Notes: generated by a model from the letters alone, not told the origin. 32,476 bases of DNA from Thioalkalivibrio sp. HK1 (GCA_000583135.1 JFBG01000069.1:1-32476), one strand, 5' to 3'. Shown: positions 1 to 8,997, counted from the stretch's first letter. Numbers and translations are program-made.

Positions 1-1031
1 CGCACGGCGATCCTTTGCGCCACCTCCTTACGCCAGCTATCACCGTGCAAGGGACGCTCTTTCGCCGCTTGCACGATCGCTTGCGCGGCTTCGACGGGGC
101 CGGCGCAAGCGCTGAAAACCAAACGCTCCTTGGCCGATCGGCGCGCCCTTTCGATCATGCCGGGCTCGGGATCGATCACCGCCAACCTCGCCCGCTCCCC
201 CAAGGGCGGGGATTGCACGAACTGCAGCGAAAAATCCGGCATCTTCCCCAACAATACGACGAGGTCGGCTTGGGCCAAGCACTCGGGGAATGCCCCGAGC
301 GAAGGATCGCGCAATCCGCGAGGGCTTTCCATCGCAATGACCGGAATCCGCATCGCCCCTTCGAGGGCATCTTTGATCGCCGCATTGCGGCTGCGAGAAA
401 GGCTCGGGCCGGTCAGGATCAGCGGCCGCTTCGCTTGCGCCATCAAGTGCCGGAGGCGGGCGGCGAAAGAAGGCGCAGGCGGATGCGGGCACGGGGCTTC
501 GATGTCGAGATCGACCTCTTGATCGCTCTTCGCCACCTGCGCTTTCAGAAGATCGAATGGCAGGGATAGATGTACGGGACCCGGACGAGGAGAAAGCGCG
601 GTTGCGATCAACTGCGCCGCCATCCGCCCGATCTCCCCGACCCGTTCGGGCCTCATCGACGCCTTGACTTGCGGGCGCGCGATCTCTCTTTGCGCCAACT
701 CCTGAAAAGCGCCTTTTCCTTCGGCGCCGATCGGGGCATCCCCGGCAAGCAACATCACCGGGCTTTCGGAAAGACGGGCGCCGAAAAGGGGGGACAAGGC
801 GTTGGCGAAACCCGGCCCGGCGGTGACGAGGGCCACGCCCAATTCCCCGGTCAACTGCGCCGTCGCATCGGCCATGAACACCGCCGCCGCCTCATGACGG
901 ACATGGACGATATCGATGCCGCTATCGATACAAGCATCGTAAACCGGCATGATCTGATTGCCCGAAAGACTGAAAATCCGCCGTATTCCGGCATCGACGA
1001 GCGTCTTTACGAGGAGATTCGCTCCCTTCAT
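1..1031 (-). CDS. Thiamine-diphosphate-dependent enzyme, acetolactate synthase-like (partial, C-terminus beyond window)
   Basis: The minus strand is open from an ATG at 1031 to the left edge (343 codons), so only the N-terminal PYR domain and most of the central domain are visible. A GGAGGA ribosome site lies 9 bases before the ATG. The start reads MKGANLLVKTLVDAGIRRIF, followed by a GNQIMPVYDA stretch. The motif VRHEAAAVFMADA carries Glu47, which by family knowledge activates the TPP cofactor. AGPGFANALSPLF and the GPVHLSLPFD strand also match acetolactate synthase/benzoylformate decarboxylase-type enzymes. The C-terminal GDG cofactor-binding domain is outside the window, so the substrate cannot be assigned. 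It is not a copy of the xsc gene at 24.8-26.5 kb, and the sequences differ clearly. Family call is confident, reaction unknown. Confidence 0.85.
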   Translation of the reverse strand, partial: MKGANLLVKTLVDAGIRRIFSLSGNQIMPVYDACIDSGIDIVHVRHEAAAVFMADATAQLTGELGVALVTAGPGFANALSPLFGARLSESPVMLLAGDAPIGAEGKGAFQELAQREIARPQVKASMRPERVGEIGRMAAQLIATALSPRPGPVHLSLPFDLLKAQVAKSDQEVDLDIEAPCPHPPAPSFAARLRHLMAQAKRPLILTGPSLSRSRNAAIKDALEGAMRIPVIAMESPRGLRDPSLGAFPECLAQADLVVLLGKMPDFSLQFVQSPPLGERARLAVIDPEPGMIERARRSAKERLVFSACAGPVEAAQAIVQAAKERPLHGDSWRKEVAQRIAV

Positions 1032-1519
1032 CGCCTCTTGTCCTCCAATGATCGGGACAATCTTTCGCACTTGGCCGAAATATCGTCCTTGACTGCGGTG
1101 TCAACGAACCAAGGACGATGCCATCCCCTTCGGAAGAGGCATACGCGCCCTTGAACTTGCGCTTGAAACCCTTTCGAATCCCGCTCATCTTGCGAAGTCA
1201 CCCCCGCCGAATCGCCGATGGTATCTTGCATCGATGGCAGCGATATCCGCCCTTCGAGCCCTTGGCCTCCGGATCGTCTTCATGTCGTTCGTATTCGCTG
1301 CATCGAATCTCGTTGCATCGAACGAAAGAGGATCGAGAAAGGATAAGGATATCGGGATAAAGAATACCGAGATCGATGCGTCGATCATCGCAAGGATTGT
1401 TCGCATCGCCATCGCATCCATCTTCCAATATCATGCCGATAACATACCCATAACATGATCGATATCGCATATCGCATATCGCAGTATCGCTTCTTTCATC
1501 ATTCCCACTTTGCTGCATC
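1032..1519. other. Divergent intergenic region with a short ATATCGC repeat
   Basis: About 490 bases lie between the divergent TPP-enzyme and HAD genes. I see no convincing reading frame: short frames occur on both strands but none has a ribosome site or family resemblance. It is locally less GC-rich than its surroundings. At about 1455-1490 it contains several near-exact copies of ATATCGC in a row within a GATATC-rich tract. Promoters for both flanking genes are expected here, but I cannot place them with confidence. Confidence 0.5.
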
Positions 1520-2395
1520 ATGGATCCGCTCGAAAAACCCTCGATCATGCGAAAACCGACTGCGCCCCCGGCAAAGGATACCCCGACGGGCCACGGCCCA
1601 CCCGGCGGATGGTCGGGGATCGAAGGGGGTGCGGAAAAAAAAGCCGTGCTGCTCGATGCTGCGGGAACACTGATCGATGTCGCAAGACCGGTGGGCGAAA
1701 CCTACGCGGAGATCGCCTCGCAATTCGGATCCAAAGCCGACGAAGCGGCCGTTTCCCGCGCCTTTCGGCGCGCTTGGAGCACCATGCCACCTTTGGCCTT
1801 TCCCGATCGTGAGGCTTCGGATCTCGAAGCGGCCGAATACGATTGGTGGAGGGAATTGGTCGAACGCACCTTCGGGCAAGTCGGGGGGGTTGCGGATCTC
1901 GATGCTTGCTTCGAGCGCCTGTTCGATCACTATGCCGACCCTGGGGCTTGGCGGGTGTTTCCCGAAGTGGAAGAAACGCTGCGGATGCTGCGAAAGCGCG
2001 ATATCGCATTGGCGGTGGTATCGAATTTCGATTCGCGCTTGCCGCCGTTGCTCGAAGCCTTGGGGCTTGCACCCTTTTTCCAAGCGATCGTCCACTCATC
2101 GACCGCTGGAGCGGCGAAACCGGCGCGCAAGATTTTCGACCTCGCCTTGGCCCTCGTGGGCGTCGAGGCCGCTCAAGCCTTGCACGTCGGAGACAGCCCG
2201 ACGGCCGACCTTCAAGGGGCTCATGCCGCGGGCATCGATGCCTTGTTGATCCGACGCGATAACCTTGCACTCCACCAGCAGGCACTCCACCGGCAGCCCC
2301 GCCATCGGCAAACTCCCCACCGGCATGAAATCATCTCGAACCTGCTGATGATCTCGGGGGTTCTCGATGCCCGCTCACCGAAAGGGAGCGGCTGA
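1520..2395 (+). CDS. HAD-superfamily hydrolase (REG-2-like, HAD-IA type)
   Basis: This 291-residue protein is probably a cytoplasmic phosphatase of small metabolites. Motif I is VLLDAAGTLID (Asp46 the likely nucleophile), motif II is VVSNFD, the conserved lysine is in AAKPARKIF, and motif IV is HVGDSPTADLQGA. The order and spacing fit HAD subfamily IA with a helical cap between motifs I and II. Motif I has DAAGT where the classical form has DxDGT, as seen in the REG-2-like/HDHD3 branch, so the second acidic residue is missing. Residues 1-38 precede the domain and are low in complexity. No good ribosome site separates the ATG at 1520 from the one at 1547, so the start is uncertain. The C-terminal 40 residues come from a degenerate tandem repeat and may be a recent extension. 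The substrate is unknown. Confidence 0.85.
   Translation: MDPLEKPSIMRKPTAPPAKDTPTGHGPPGGWSGIEGGAEKKAVLLDAAGTLIDVARPVGETYAEIASQFGSKADEAAVSRAFRRAWSTMPPLAFPDREASDLEAAEYDWWRELVERTFGQVGGVADLDACFERLFDHYADPGAWRVFPEVEETLRMLRKRDIALAVVSNFDSRLPPLLEALGLAPFFQAIVHSSTAGAAKPARKIFDLALALVGVEAAQALHVGDSPTADLQGAHAAGIDALLIRRDNLALHQQALHRQPRHRQTPHRHEIISNLLMISGVLDARSPKGSG
2265..2330 (+). repeat. Degenerate short tandem repeat (CTCCACCGGCAG-like units)
   Basis: Around 2270-2325 the units CTCCACCAGCAGG, CTCCACCGGCAG, CGCCATCGGCAAA and CTCCCCACCGGCATG follow one another. They encode the His/Gln/Arg-rich tail of the HAD protein (HQQALHRQPRHRQTPHRHE). This looks like slippage-generated DNA that extended or replaced the original C-terminus. 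Confidence 0.5.
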
Positions 2396-2688
2396 GATTC
2401 GATCTCGATCCGCATCCCCCGCCGCTTTGCGCAGATCTTGCCATCGGGTGTCATCATCAAAACGACGGCGCAAAAAAACGACGATGCGAGAATTTCTCCG
2501 TTCGCTTTTCGATCGGATGCTCTTCGATGATCGGTGTTTTCGATGTCGATTGGGGATATAATCGCCGAGGCGAAAAAACGCTCTGCCACTTTTTTCGAAA
2601 AAAACGCCGACGGGCCGCGGGCAGCGGTAGTGGTTTTCATAGCCAAGCCTGATACAACGAGAAGTCGTGATAAGGAGTGCCTTTGATC
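2396..2688 (+). promoter_or_regulatory. Upstream region of the large exported protein, possible TATAAT -10 box
   Basis: This 293-base stretch separates the HAD gene from the large exported protein. A perfect TATAAT sits at 2557-2562, about 125 bases before the start codon. No good TTGACA-like -35 is visible 16-18 bases upstream, so it may need an activator or be chance. The start itself is set by TAAGGAG at 2671-2677, 11 bases before the ATG at 2689. A minus-strand open frame of 141 codons overlaps the region, but it runs into the HAD gene and resembles nothing known to me. Confidence 0.3.
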
Positions 2689-5600
2689 ATGAACATGTCG
2701 ACGATGGATAACACCACTTCGAACCCTCGCCCTCGGTCGGCGCCGCTCGAGGGCTCACCCGGTATCGAAAGACCGAATCGCTTGGCCTTGCCGCTCGCTA
2801 TGGCGCTCGGCTGCGCTGTCATGCTCGCCGCCGGCTCCGACCCTGCAAACGCACAGGTCTTGAGGTTGGATAACTGTCTTGTCAAAACCGTCACGTCAGC
2901 TAATACTACTTATACCAATAACTGCAACGAAACTATCAGTGTCACGGGGGCACTTCAAGCCGCCGGCGGCGGCGGGTGCGTCGCGTTGAGTGGTGCCGAA
3001 ATCGCTGCAACTACCGGCAACAATACCGTATCCTACGCAACCAGCCGATTTCCCGGAAGGGTTTGCTTCGAGTACAAAAGTGCCCGGACGCAATATCAAT
3101 CGGGCTATTTAAGGTGCTCATCCATCACAACTGATCTTGGCGCATGCGGCCAAGGAGGGGCCCTCAGTGAATTTATACCGGGCCAAATCCCCGATGGCAC
3201 CATCACCCTATCTCAGAGCAGCGTCTCCATCACCGAAACGGGATCGACCTCCGTCACCGTCTCGCTGACAGCGACCGATACCGATGCCGCCGGCAATCCC
3301 GTGCCCCCCTTATCGGATATCGTTCTCAATGTATCGAGCAGCGACTCCGATGCCGCGAGTGTCGGTACCGCTTCGATGACCTTTGGCCGAGTCCACTATG
3401 GCACATCTCAGACCCTTAACATCACCGCGCCCAGCGATACCGATACCAATGACGAAACCGTCACCGTCACCCTCAGCGCCGCCACCACCAGCGGCTTGCA
3501 TCTTGCCGACGTGACCATAGCGGTCTCCGTCACCGATCAAAATCAGATGATCTTGTTGAGCACCAGCGAAGATGATGACCATGCTTCCAATGCCATCGAA
3601 GTCGACGAGGGCGACACGCGCTCCTATTCCGTGAAGCTCCAGCAAGCTCCGGCCGGCGATCAGATCGTGACGGTGGCAACTGCGGACCACCTTGCGGTAT
3701 CGGTCTCGTCAACCAGCGATACCAACACTACCGATAATCAAGTCACGCTGACATTCAACTCTACGAACTACCAGATGAATCAGGCGCTGCTCATCACCGG
3801 GGCGCAAGATGCCGATGGCACGAACGACGCCGACGTCATCATCACCCTTAGTGCTGGCAACGCGGACAATGTGACGAGAAAATTCACGATCATCGATGAC
3901 GACGGGAGCATCGATATCAGCAGCGCGGCGGTCGTTGCCACCGAGGGCGGCACTGCCGGCACCTTCACCGTCGAACTCGGCGCTCCGCCGGCGGCGAGCG
4001 TCCAATTGGATGTGACAAGCAGTGATACGAATGCGGCCACGGTCTCGCCGGCCACGCTGACTTTCACCACATCGAACTACAATACGGCGAAGACGGTAAC
4101 CGTCACCGGCGTGCAGGATACCGACGGCACGGACGATGCCACCACCATCACCCTCGCCGTCAATGATGACGACGCCTACACCGCTTCGAGCGCGCAAAAA
4201 GCGGTTGCGGTGCACGACGACGACGGGGCGATCAATCTCAGCAGCGGGGCTATCGAGCTCATCGAGGACAGCAGTACCGATGGCAGTGAAGACTTTACCG
4301 TCACCCTCGCCGCCCCTCCGGCTTCGGGCACCAGCGCCGTTATCTCGGTAGTCAGCGACAACACCGCTGTGGGCACGGTCTCACCGGCAACGTTGACCTT
4401 TTCCGATACGAACTACAACACGGCGCAAACGGTGACCATCACCGCAGCCTCCGACGCTGATGGTACGGACGGCCAAACCATCATCAAACTCGATGACTCC
4501 TCCGGCTACCGGGCTCCCGAGGTAGATAAAACCTTCGAGGTGATCGATGACGACGGGGAAATCATATTGAGCCAGACCGGTAAGGCGACTATCAATGAGG
4601 AAGCAAGTAGCACATTCACCGTGACCTTGGGCGCCCCTCCGGCCATCAACGCTGCCATCTCCGTGACCAGCAAAGATGAAACCGTGGCCAGAGTTTCGCC
4701 GAGCAGGCTGACCTTCAACCCCTCGAACTGGAATACGGCACAGGAGGTAACCATCGAGGCCGCAAGGGATAAAGACTACGACGATGAAAGCACCGAGATC
4801 GAGATCGTCGCGACCAACCTTGACGACTACCGGGTCAATACCGATAACCCGATCGATTACTCGAACGACAACGACAAATTGAAGCGAGAAGTCGATGTGA
4901 CGGATACCGACAATCCGCCAACCGGCCGGATCGTGATCAGAAAGACGACGGCGGATGCCGGCATCGTCGAAGGGGCCGGGGGCGATGTATGGGGTATCTC
5001 GCTTGTCGAGGATAACGCTACCGATCCGATCATTTTCGATACCACCGTCTCGTTGACGGTCGGCGGAACGGATACGGGGGCGGTCACGGTTTCGCCTTCG
5101 ACCTTGACCTTCCTGCCCATGAACCCCAACAAAGAGCAGTTGGTCACCATCACCCCCACCGATGACAGCAACTACGATGACGAAAGTGCATCGATCACCT
5201 TGAGTGCATCCGCAACCACCTTCAACGCTCCTTCCCAAACCATTCCAATCACCGTGATCGATGATGACACGCCGCCTTCGGGCAGCATCGTGTTGGATGA
5301 TACCGGCGTGCTGACGCTCGAAGAAGGCGGCAGCGGCGGCACTTTCACCGTCAAACTCGGCGGCAGCACCGTCCCCGCCTTCCCCGTCTTCGTGTCCTTG
5401 GAGAGCTCCGATCCGGGGGCGATCAGGGTCTCGCCGGAGACGATGAACTTCAACTCCACAAATTCCACCGTGGCACGAACGGTAACCGTCACCGCGGTGA
5501 ACGATAGCAACTACGATGACGAGAGCGCCTCCATTCTCTTGACCACCTCGGGGGGCTTGTCCACCCCCAGCGTGACCAAATTGATCAAGGTGAACGATGA

Positions 5601-6672
5601 CGATATCGAGCCCTTGCTGGTGCTCTCCGAGGAACGGTTGTCGCTGGGAGAGAATCAATCCACCACCATCAACATAAGTCTCAACCAGCCAACCCCCGTT
5701 CCGGTGAACATTTCCGTCTCCGCGAGCAGCTCCGATATCGTGGTGGAACCGAGTTCTTTTTCCTTCGAGACGGTGCAGTGGAATAGGCCGTACCCCGTTT
5801 CCGTCTATGTCCATGCGGATAACAACGCACGAGATGATTTCGGCACCATCACCTTCACCGCTTCGACGAACAAGATCGACAGCATTTTCCAAAACGTGGT
5901 CTTCGAGCTACCGATCGTGATGACCGAAGTGACGGCCCCGGGTGGGGGAGGAGGTGACAAACCCTCACCTCCGGCCCCGACGCTCTCGGTGCAATCGCAT
6001 GCCTTGGCCATCCCCCCTCCATCGGCCCAAGATCAGGCGAATGTGCGGATCTGGTGCCGACACCAAGAGCCCTGTAACGTCTCCTTGGAATGCAGCGCTC
6101 AAGAAGACGGGATGTTCATGGAGGGTCGCTTGGCCCAACCCATCCCTTCGATGGGCACCGTCACCCTGTCCGCCACCGAAATCGCCGAGATCATCGGCGG
6201 ATCATGGGAGGGCAAGGGGCGCTTGGGCTGCGCGCTTCGCAGCGACGGGGATCTCATTGCCCAAGTCTGGACTCGCTCGGGGGATGGCGTGTTGATCAAC
6301 AACAGCGCCACCCTTCGAAGCGTCGATAATCGGGTCGATATTCACGACATCCCGGCCCCCGATTCGTCCGACATCTCGAATATACGTATCCGCTGCCCGA
6401 CGGAGTATGCGGGAGACTGTCAAAACGTAAGCCTCAAATGCCACGACAACGACGGGATGCCCTATACCGGATTTTTGGGGACCATCGAACGGGGCGCGGT
6501 CTTTCACATGCAAACCGCCGACCTATCGGAGATCATCGTTCACCAGTGGCAGGGCTCGGATCTCTTCTGTCAGGTATCGGGATCCCGGCCCTTCACGGTA
6601 CAGGTATTGACCCGTACCGGCGGAGGTGGCGCCTTGGTCAATAACAGCGCCAGCGGCGGCGGTCTTATGTAG
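2689..6672 (+). CDS. Large exported Calx-beta-like repeat protein with C-terminal duplicated cysteine module
   Basis: The protein has 1327 residues from ATG 2689 (a GTG at 2677 is in frame but lies on the ribosome site). A long n-region precedes a hydrophobic stretch ending in PANAQV, a probable signal peptide. A short Cys-containing N-domain follows. Then come about eight repeats of 105-120 residues (from about nt 3198, 3547, 3907, 4228, 4558, 4927, 5284 and 5617). Each has a VSPATLTF-type strand, an N-Y/W-N-T-A-x-x-VT strand and a DDDG linker, as in Ca-binding Calx-beta-like stalks. After a Gly/Pro linker (about nt 5938-5975), the C-terminal 225 residues are two similar halves with IRC, LxC and LxC cysteines and QVWTRSGDGVLINNS / QVLTRTGGGGALVNNS ends. 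The same module occurs in five other exported proteins here. The likely role is adhesin or matrix protein at the cell surface. I see no LPxTG-like, PEP-CTERM or RTX signal, so secretion beyond Sec is unknown. Confidence 0.85.
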   Translation: MNMSTMDNTTSNPRPRSAPLEGSPGIERPNRLALPLAMALGCAVMLAAGSDPANAQVLRLDNCLVKTVTSANTTYTNNCNETISVTGALQAAGGGGCVALSGAEIAATTGNNTVSYATSRFPGRVCFEYKSARTQYQSGYLRCSSITTDLGACGQGGALSEFIPGQIPDGTITLSQSSVSITETGSTSVTVSLTATDTDAAGNPVPPLSDIVLNVSSSDSDAASVGTASMTFGRVHYGTSQTLNITAPSDTDTNDETVTVTLSAATTSGLHLADVTIAVSVTDQNQMILLSTSEDDDHASNAIEVDEGDTRSYSVKLQQAPAGDQIVTVATADHLAVSVSSTSDTNTTDNQVTLTFNSTNYQMNQALLITGAQDADGTNDADVIITLSAGNADNVTRKFTIIDDDGSIDISSAAVVATEGGTAGTFTVELGAPPAASVQLDVTSSDTNAATVSPATLTFTTSNYNTAKTVTVTGVQDTDGTDDATTITLAVNDDDAYTASSAQKAVAVHDDDGAINLSSGAIELIEDSSTDGSEDFTVTLAAPPASGTSAVISVVSDNTAVGTVSPATLTFSDTNYNTAQTVTITAASDADGTDGQTIIKLDDSSGYRAPEVDKTFEVIDDDGEIILSQTGKATINEEASSTFTVTLGAPPAINAAISVTSKDETVARVSPSRLTFNPSNWNTAQEVTIEAARDKDYDDESTEIEIVATNLDDYRVNTDNPIDYSNDNDKLKREVDVTDTDNPPTGRIVIRKTTADAGIVEGAGGDVWGISLVEDNATDPIIFDTTVSLTVGGTDTGAVTVSPSTLTFLPMNPNKEQLVTITPTDDSNYDDESASITLSASATTFNAPSQTIPITVIDDDTPPSGSIVLDDTGVLTLEEGGSGGTFTVKLGGSTVPAFPVFVSLESSDPGAIRVSPETMNFNSTNSTVARTVTVTAVNDSNYDDESASILLTTSGGLSTPSVTKLIKVNDDDIEPLLVLSEERLSLGENQSTTINISLNQPTPVPVNISVSASSSDIVVEPSSFSFETVQWNRPYPVSVYVHADNNARDDFGTITFTASTNKIDSIFQNVVFELPIVMTEVTAPGGGGGDKPSPPAPTLSVQSHALAIPPPSAQDQANVRIWCRHQEPCNVSLECSAQEDGMFMEGRLAQPIPSMGTVTLSATEIAEIIGGSWEGKGRLGCALRSDGDLIAQVWTRSGDGVLINNSATLRSVDNRVDIHDIPAPDSSDISNIRIRCPTEYAGDCQNVSLKCHDNDGMPYTGFLGTIERGAVFHMQTADLSEIIVHQWQGSDLFCQVSGSRPFTVQVLTRTGGGGALVNNSASGGGLM

Positions 6673-6800
6673 GTCGGATATCGATGCGGTTATCGGCTCG
6701 GCTGCCCGATGCGATGGGCAGCCGGGCTCTTGGCCCGATACCGAACGAGAAGGACGAAAAGGCAAGGAATATCATCGAATCGCCGATGAAAAAACCATCG

Positions 6801-6840
6801 ATCGCCGTCATGCGCAAATGCGCCTGACGGCGATTTTTTT
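6801..6840 (+). terminator. Strong rho-independent terminator
   Basis: A 10-bp perfect stem (ATCGCCGTCA with TGACGGCGAT) continues, after one T/C mismatch, into GCGC/GCGC with an AAAT loop. It is followed directly by seven or more Ts. It lies about 130 bases after the stop of the large repeat protein and should end its transcript. The M19 gene at 7001 is then separately transcribed. Confidence 0.9.
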
Positions 6841-7000
6841 GCCCTCGACCGGCCATCGGCGATTCGCTCCACTGCGCTTTGTTCGATATCGGAAGGGTTT
6901 TACACTTGATGGGGGAATCTTGCGCTTTCAAGCTGCGCTTCGAAGATCGAGGCTCGAACGCAAAGAAATATCGCAACCAAGAAAAAAGGGGGGATGAACG

Positions 7001-7987
7001 ATGGATGCAAGCGCTTTGCACGAAGATGCCATCGTGATCGATGGCTTGGTCATCTCGAAATGGGGGCCTTCCGTTTTTCAGGCGATGCGTGCCGGGGGGC
7101 TGACCGCCGCCAACTGCACCTGCTCGGTATGGGAAGGATGCCGGGAGACGATGGAAAATATCGCCCGCTGGAAGAAGTGGTTCCATGAATACGATGATCT
7201 TTTGATTCCCGTGCATCACACCTCGGATATCGAAGAGGCGAAGCGTTCGAAGCGAACCGGGATCATCCTCGGCTGGCAGAATACATCGGCCCTCGAGGAT
7301 CGCGCCGATTTCGTCGAGATCTTCCGCGACCTCGGAGTTCGGGTGATGCAACTGACCTACAACACCGCCAACCTTGTCGGCAGCGGCTGCTGGGAGTCGC
7401 ACGATGGCGGGTTGACGGATTTCGGCCGGGATGTGATCGACGAGATGAATCGCTGCGGGGTGCTGGTGGATCTCTCGCATGTCGGCCCCGTCACCGGCGA
7501 GGATGCGCTGCGACATTCGGCTCGACCGGTCTCCTTCACCCACTGCTGCCCGGCGGGGATCAAGGATCATCCGCGCAACAAGAGCGACGCGCAGATGCGG
7601 GCGGTGGCCGAGCGCGGCGGATTCATCGGAATCGCCACCTATCCCCCCTTCCTGCCTTGGGGGGACGACACCACGGTGGATCACTGTGTCGAGGTCATGG
7701 AATATGCGATCAACGTCGTCGGGGAGGATGCCGTCGGGGTGGGCACCGACTTCACCGAAGATCAAGATCTCGCCTTCTTCGAATGGCTCCGACGCGACAA
7801 GGGAGTGGGTCGCTTGTTGGTACCCGGCACCCCCCGGGTTCCGCGCTTGCCCGAGGGCTTGGCAAGGTTGAACGAATTCCCCTCGCTGACGGCGGCGATG
7901 ATGCGCCGGGGGTGGGGCGAGGATCGCATTCGCAAGGTTTTGGGGGGGAACTGGCTTCGCTTCCTCGCCGATGCCTGGGGTGAATGA
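7001..7987 (+). CDS. M19 (renal dipeptidase-like) family protein, altered metal site
   Basis: The protein has 328 residues, starting at ATG 7001 behind a GGGGGG ribosome site (6988-6993). An ATG at 6994 is in another frame. Family marks are QLTYNTANLVGSGC, VIDEMNRCGVLVDLSHVG, FTHCCPAGIKDHPRNKSD, GGFIGIATYPPF and VGVGTDFTEDQ. Classical M19 enzymes have a His-x-Asp near the N-terminus and a bridging Glu. Here the corresponding segments read IDGLVISKWG and GWQNTSALED, so two or three zinc ligands are absent. From memory, the same substitutions occur in the Pseudomonas homologue beside the glycine-betaine/dimethylglycine genes (PA5396 type), whose activity is not settled. It may be a dipeptidase acting with a different metal site, or another amidohydrolase. 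No signal peptide is visible, so it is probably cytosolic. The DMT permease gene follows after 101 bases in the same direction. Confidence 0.88.
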   Translation: MDASALHEDAIVIDGLVISKWGPSVFQAMRAGGLTAANCTCSVWEGCRETMENIARWKKWFHEYDDLLIPVHHTSDIEEAKRSKRTGIILGWQNTSALEDRADFVEIFRDLGVRVMQLTYNTANLVGSGCWESHDGGLTDFGRDVIDEMNRCGVLVDLSHVGPVTGEDALRHSARPVSFTHCCPAGIKDHPRNKSDAQMRAVAERGGFIGIATYPPFLPWGDDTTVDHCVEVMEYAINVVGEDAVGVGTDFTEDQDLAFFEWLRRDKGVGRLLVPGTPRVPRLPEGLARLNEFPSLTAAMMRRGWGEDRIRKVLGGNWLRFLADAWGE

Positions 7988-8088
7988 GGGCTCCGCCAAG
8001 ATAAGGCTTTTCGTCGATCCCTCGACCGACGGATCTTCGAGATTCGAGCCCGATCGCTCAAAACGCCCGATTTCAAGGAATCAAGGAT

Positions 8089-8997
8089 ATGCGCCTACCT
8101 CTGGCCGCCCCCGAGCTCGCCATCATCGGCGCCGGTGCTTTGTGGGGGCTCCTTTGGATCCCCTTGCGCTACCTCGAAGAAATCGGGACCGGGCCTTTGT
8201 GGTCGATGCTGGGGACTTTCTCCCTCTCCTTGCTGCTCTTGCTGCCGTTCATCCTTCGCCGCCGCATCCATTTTTTCTCCCCCGGACTTTTGATCACCGG
8301 ATTTTGTACCGGCAGCTCCTTCGTTCTTTATTCGATGGCGGTGGTGCTGACGGATGTGGTGAGCGCGATCCTTCTTTTCTATCTCAGCCCGGTATGGGCA
8401 ACCCTCTTGGGGCGCATGCTGCTCGCAGAGCGTTTCACTCCCGCTCGTATCGTGGCCTTGATCATGGGACTCGCGGGGCTTTGGGTGGTGCTCGGCGCCG
8501 ACGGGCGACTTCCGCTACCGCGCAATATCGGGGATTGGTGCGGTCTTGCCGGAGGAGTGGCATGGGCTTTGGGCAGTTTGCGGGCCCATCAGGACACCGC
8601 CGTTTCATCGATGGCCCAAACCCTTGCGCTTTTCATCGGCGGGACATGTGCGGGCGGAATCATCCTGTGGCTCGATATCGCCCCCGAAGCGATACCGATC
8701 CCCGACCCCAAAGCCCTCTTGGTCGTCGCCTTCTTGGCGATGCTGACGATCGTGAGCACTTTGGGGGTTCTGTGGGGGGTCAAAGCGATCAGCCCCGGAC
8801 GGGCGGCGTTGCTGCTGCTCTTCGAGGTATTGGTGGGCGTTGCATCGGCCGCCGCTTTTGCGAACGAGGCTTTCGGTTGGCGGCAAATCATCGGATCCGC
8901 ACTGATCCTCGCCGCCGCCCTCGCCGAGGTGCGCCCGCAATCCAAGGATCGGATCGATCCCCCCTCGCCATCCGGATCGCGGCCCGCCGATCGATAA
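8089..8997 (+). CDS. DMT-superfamily (EamA) inner-membrane permease
   Basis: This 302-residue protein is almost entirely hydrophobic and has about ten membrane segments in two similar halves, as in EamA/RhaT-type drug/metabolite transporters. The first helix includes IIGAGALWGLLWIPLRYLEE. Helices 3-4 contain YSMAVVLTDVVSAILLFYLSPVW, a typical EamA stretch, and the second half contains the GVKAISPGRAALLLLFEVL signature. AAGGA around 8076-8080 precedes the ATG at 8089. It follows the M19 gene by 101 bases and may share its transcript, which would suggest export or import of an amino-acid-like compound. That link is only inferred. The last 25 residues are hydrophilic and cytoplasmic. Confidence 0.88.
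   Translation: MRLPLAAPELAIIGAGALWGLLWIPLRYLEEIGTGPLWSMLGTFSLSLLLLLPFILRRRIHFFSPGLLITGFCTGSSFVLYSMAVVLTDVVSAILLFYLSPVWATLLGRMLLAERFTPARIVALIMGLAGLWVVLGADGRLPLPRNIGDWCGLAGGVAWALGSLRAHQDTAVSSMAQTLALFIGGTCAGGIILWLDIAPEAIPIPDPKALLVVAFLAMLTIVSTLGVLWGVKAISPGRAALLLLFEVLVGVASAAAFANEAFGWRQIIGSALILAAALAEVRPQSKDRIDPPSPSGSRPADR

Noticed and set aside
4381..5892. 503-codon open frame on the minus strand
   Set aside because: It is antisense to the Calx-beta repeats. Its Gly/Asp/Arg-rich product follows the repeat periodicity of the sense gene and it has no ribosome site.
6665..7999. 444-codon open frame on the minus strand
   Set aside because: It covers the M19 gene in antisense and runs through the strong terminator at 6801-6840. 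No family match is seen.
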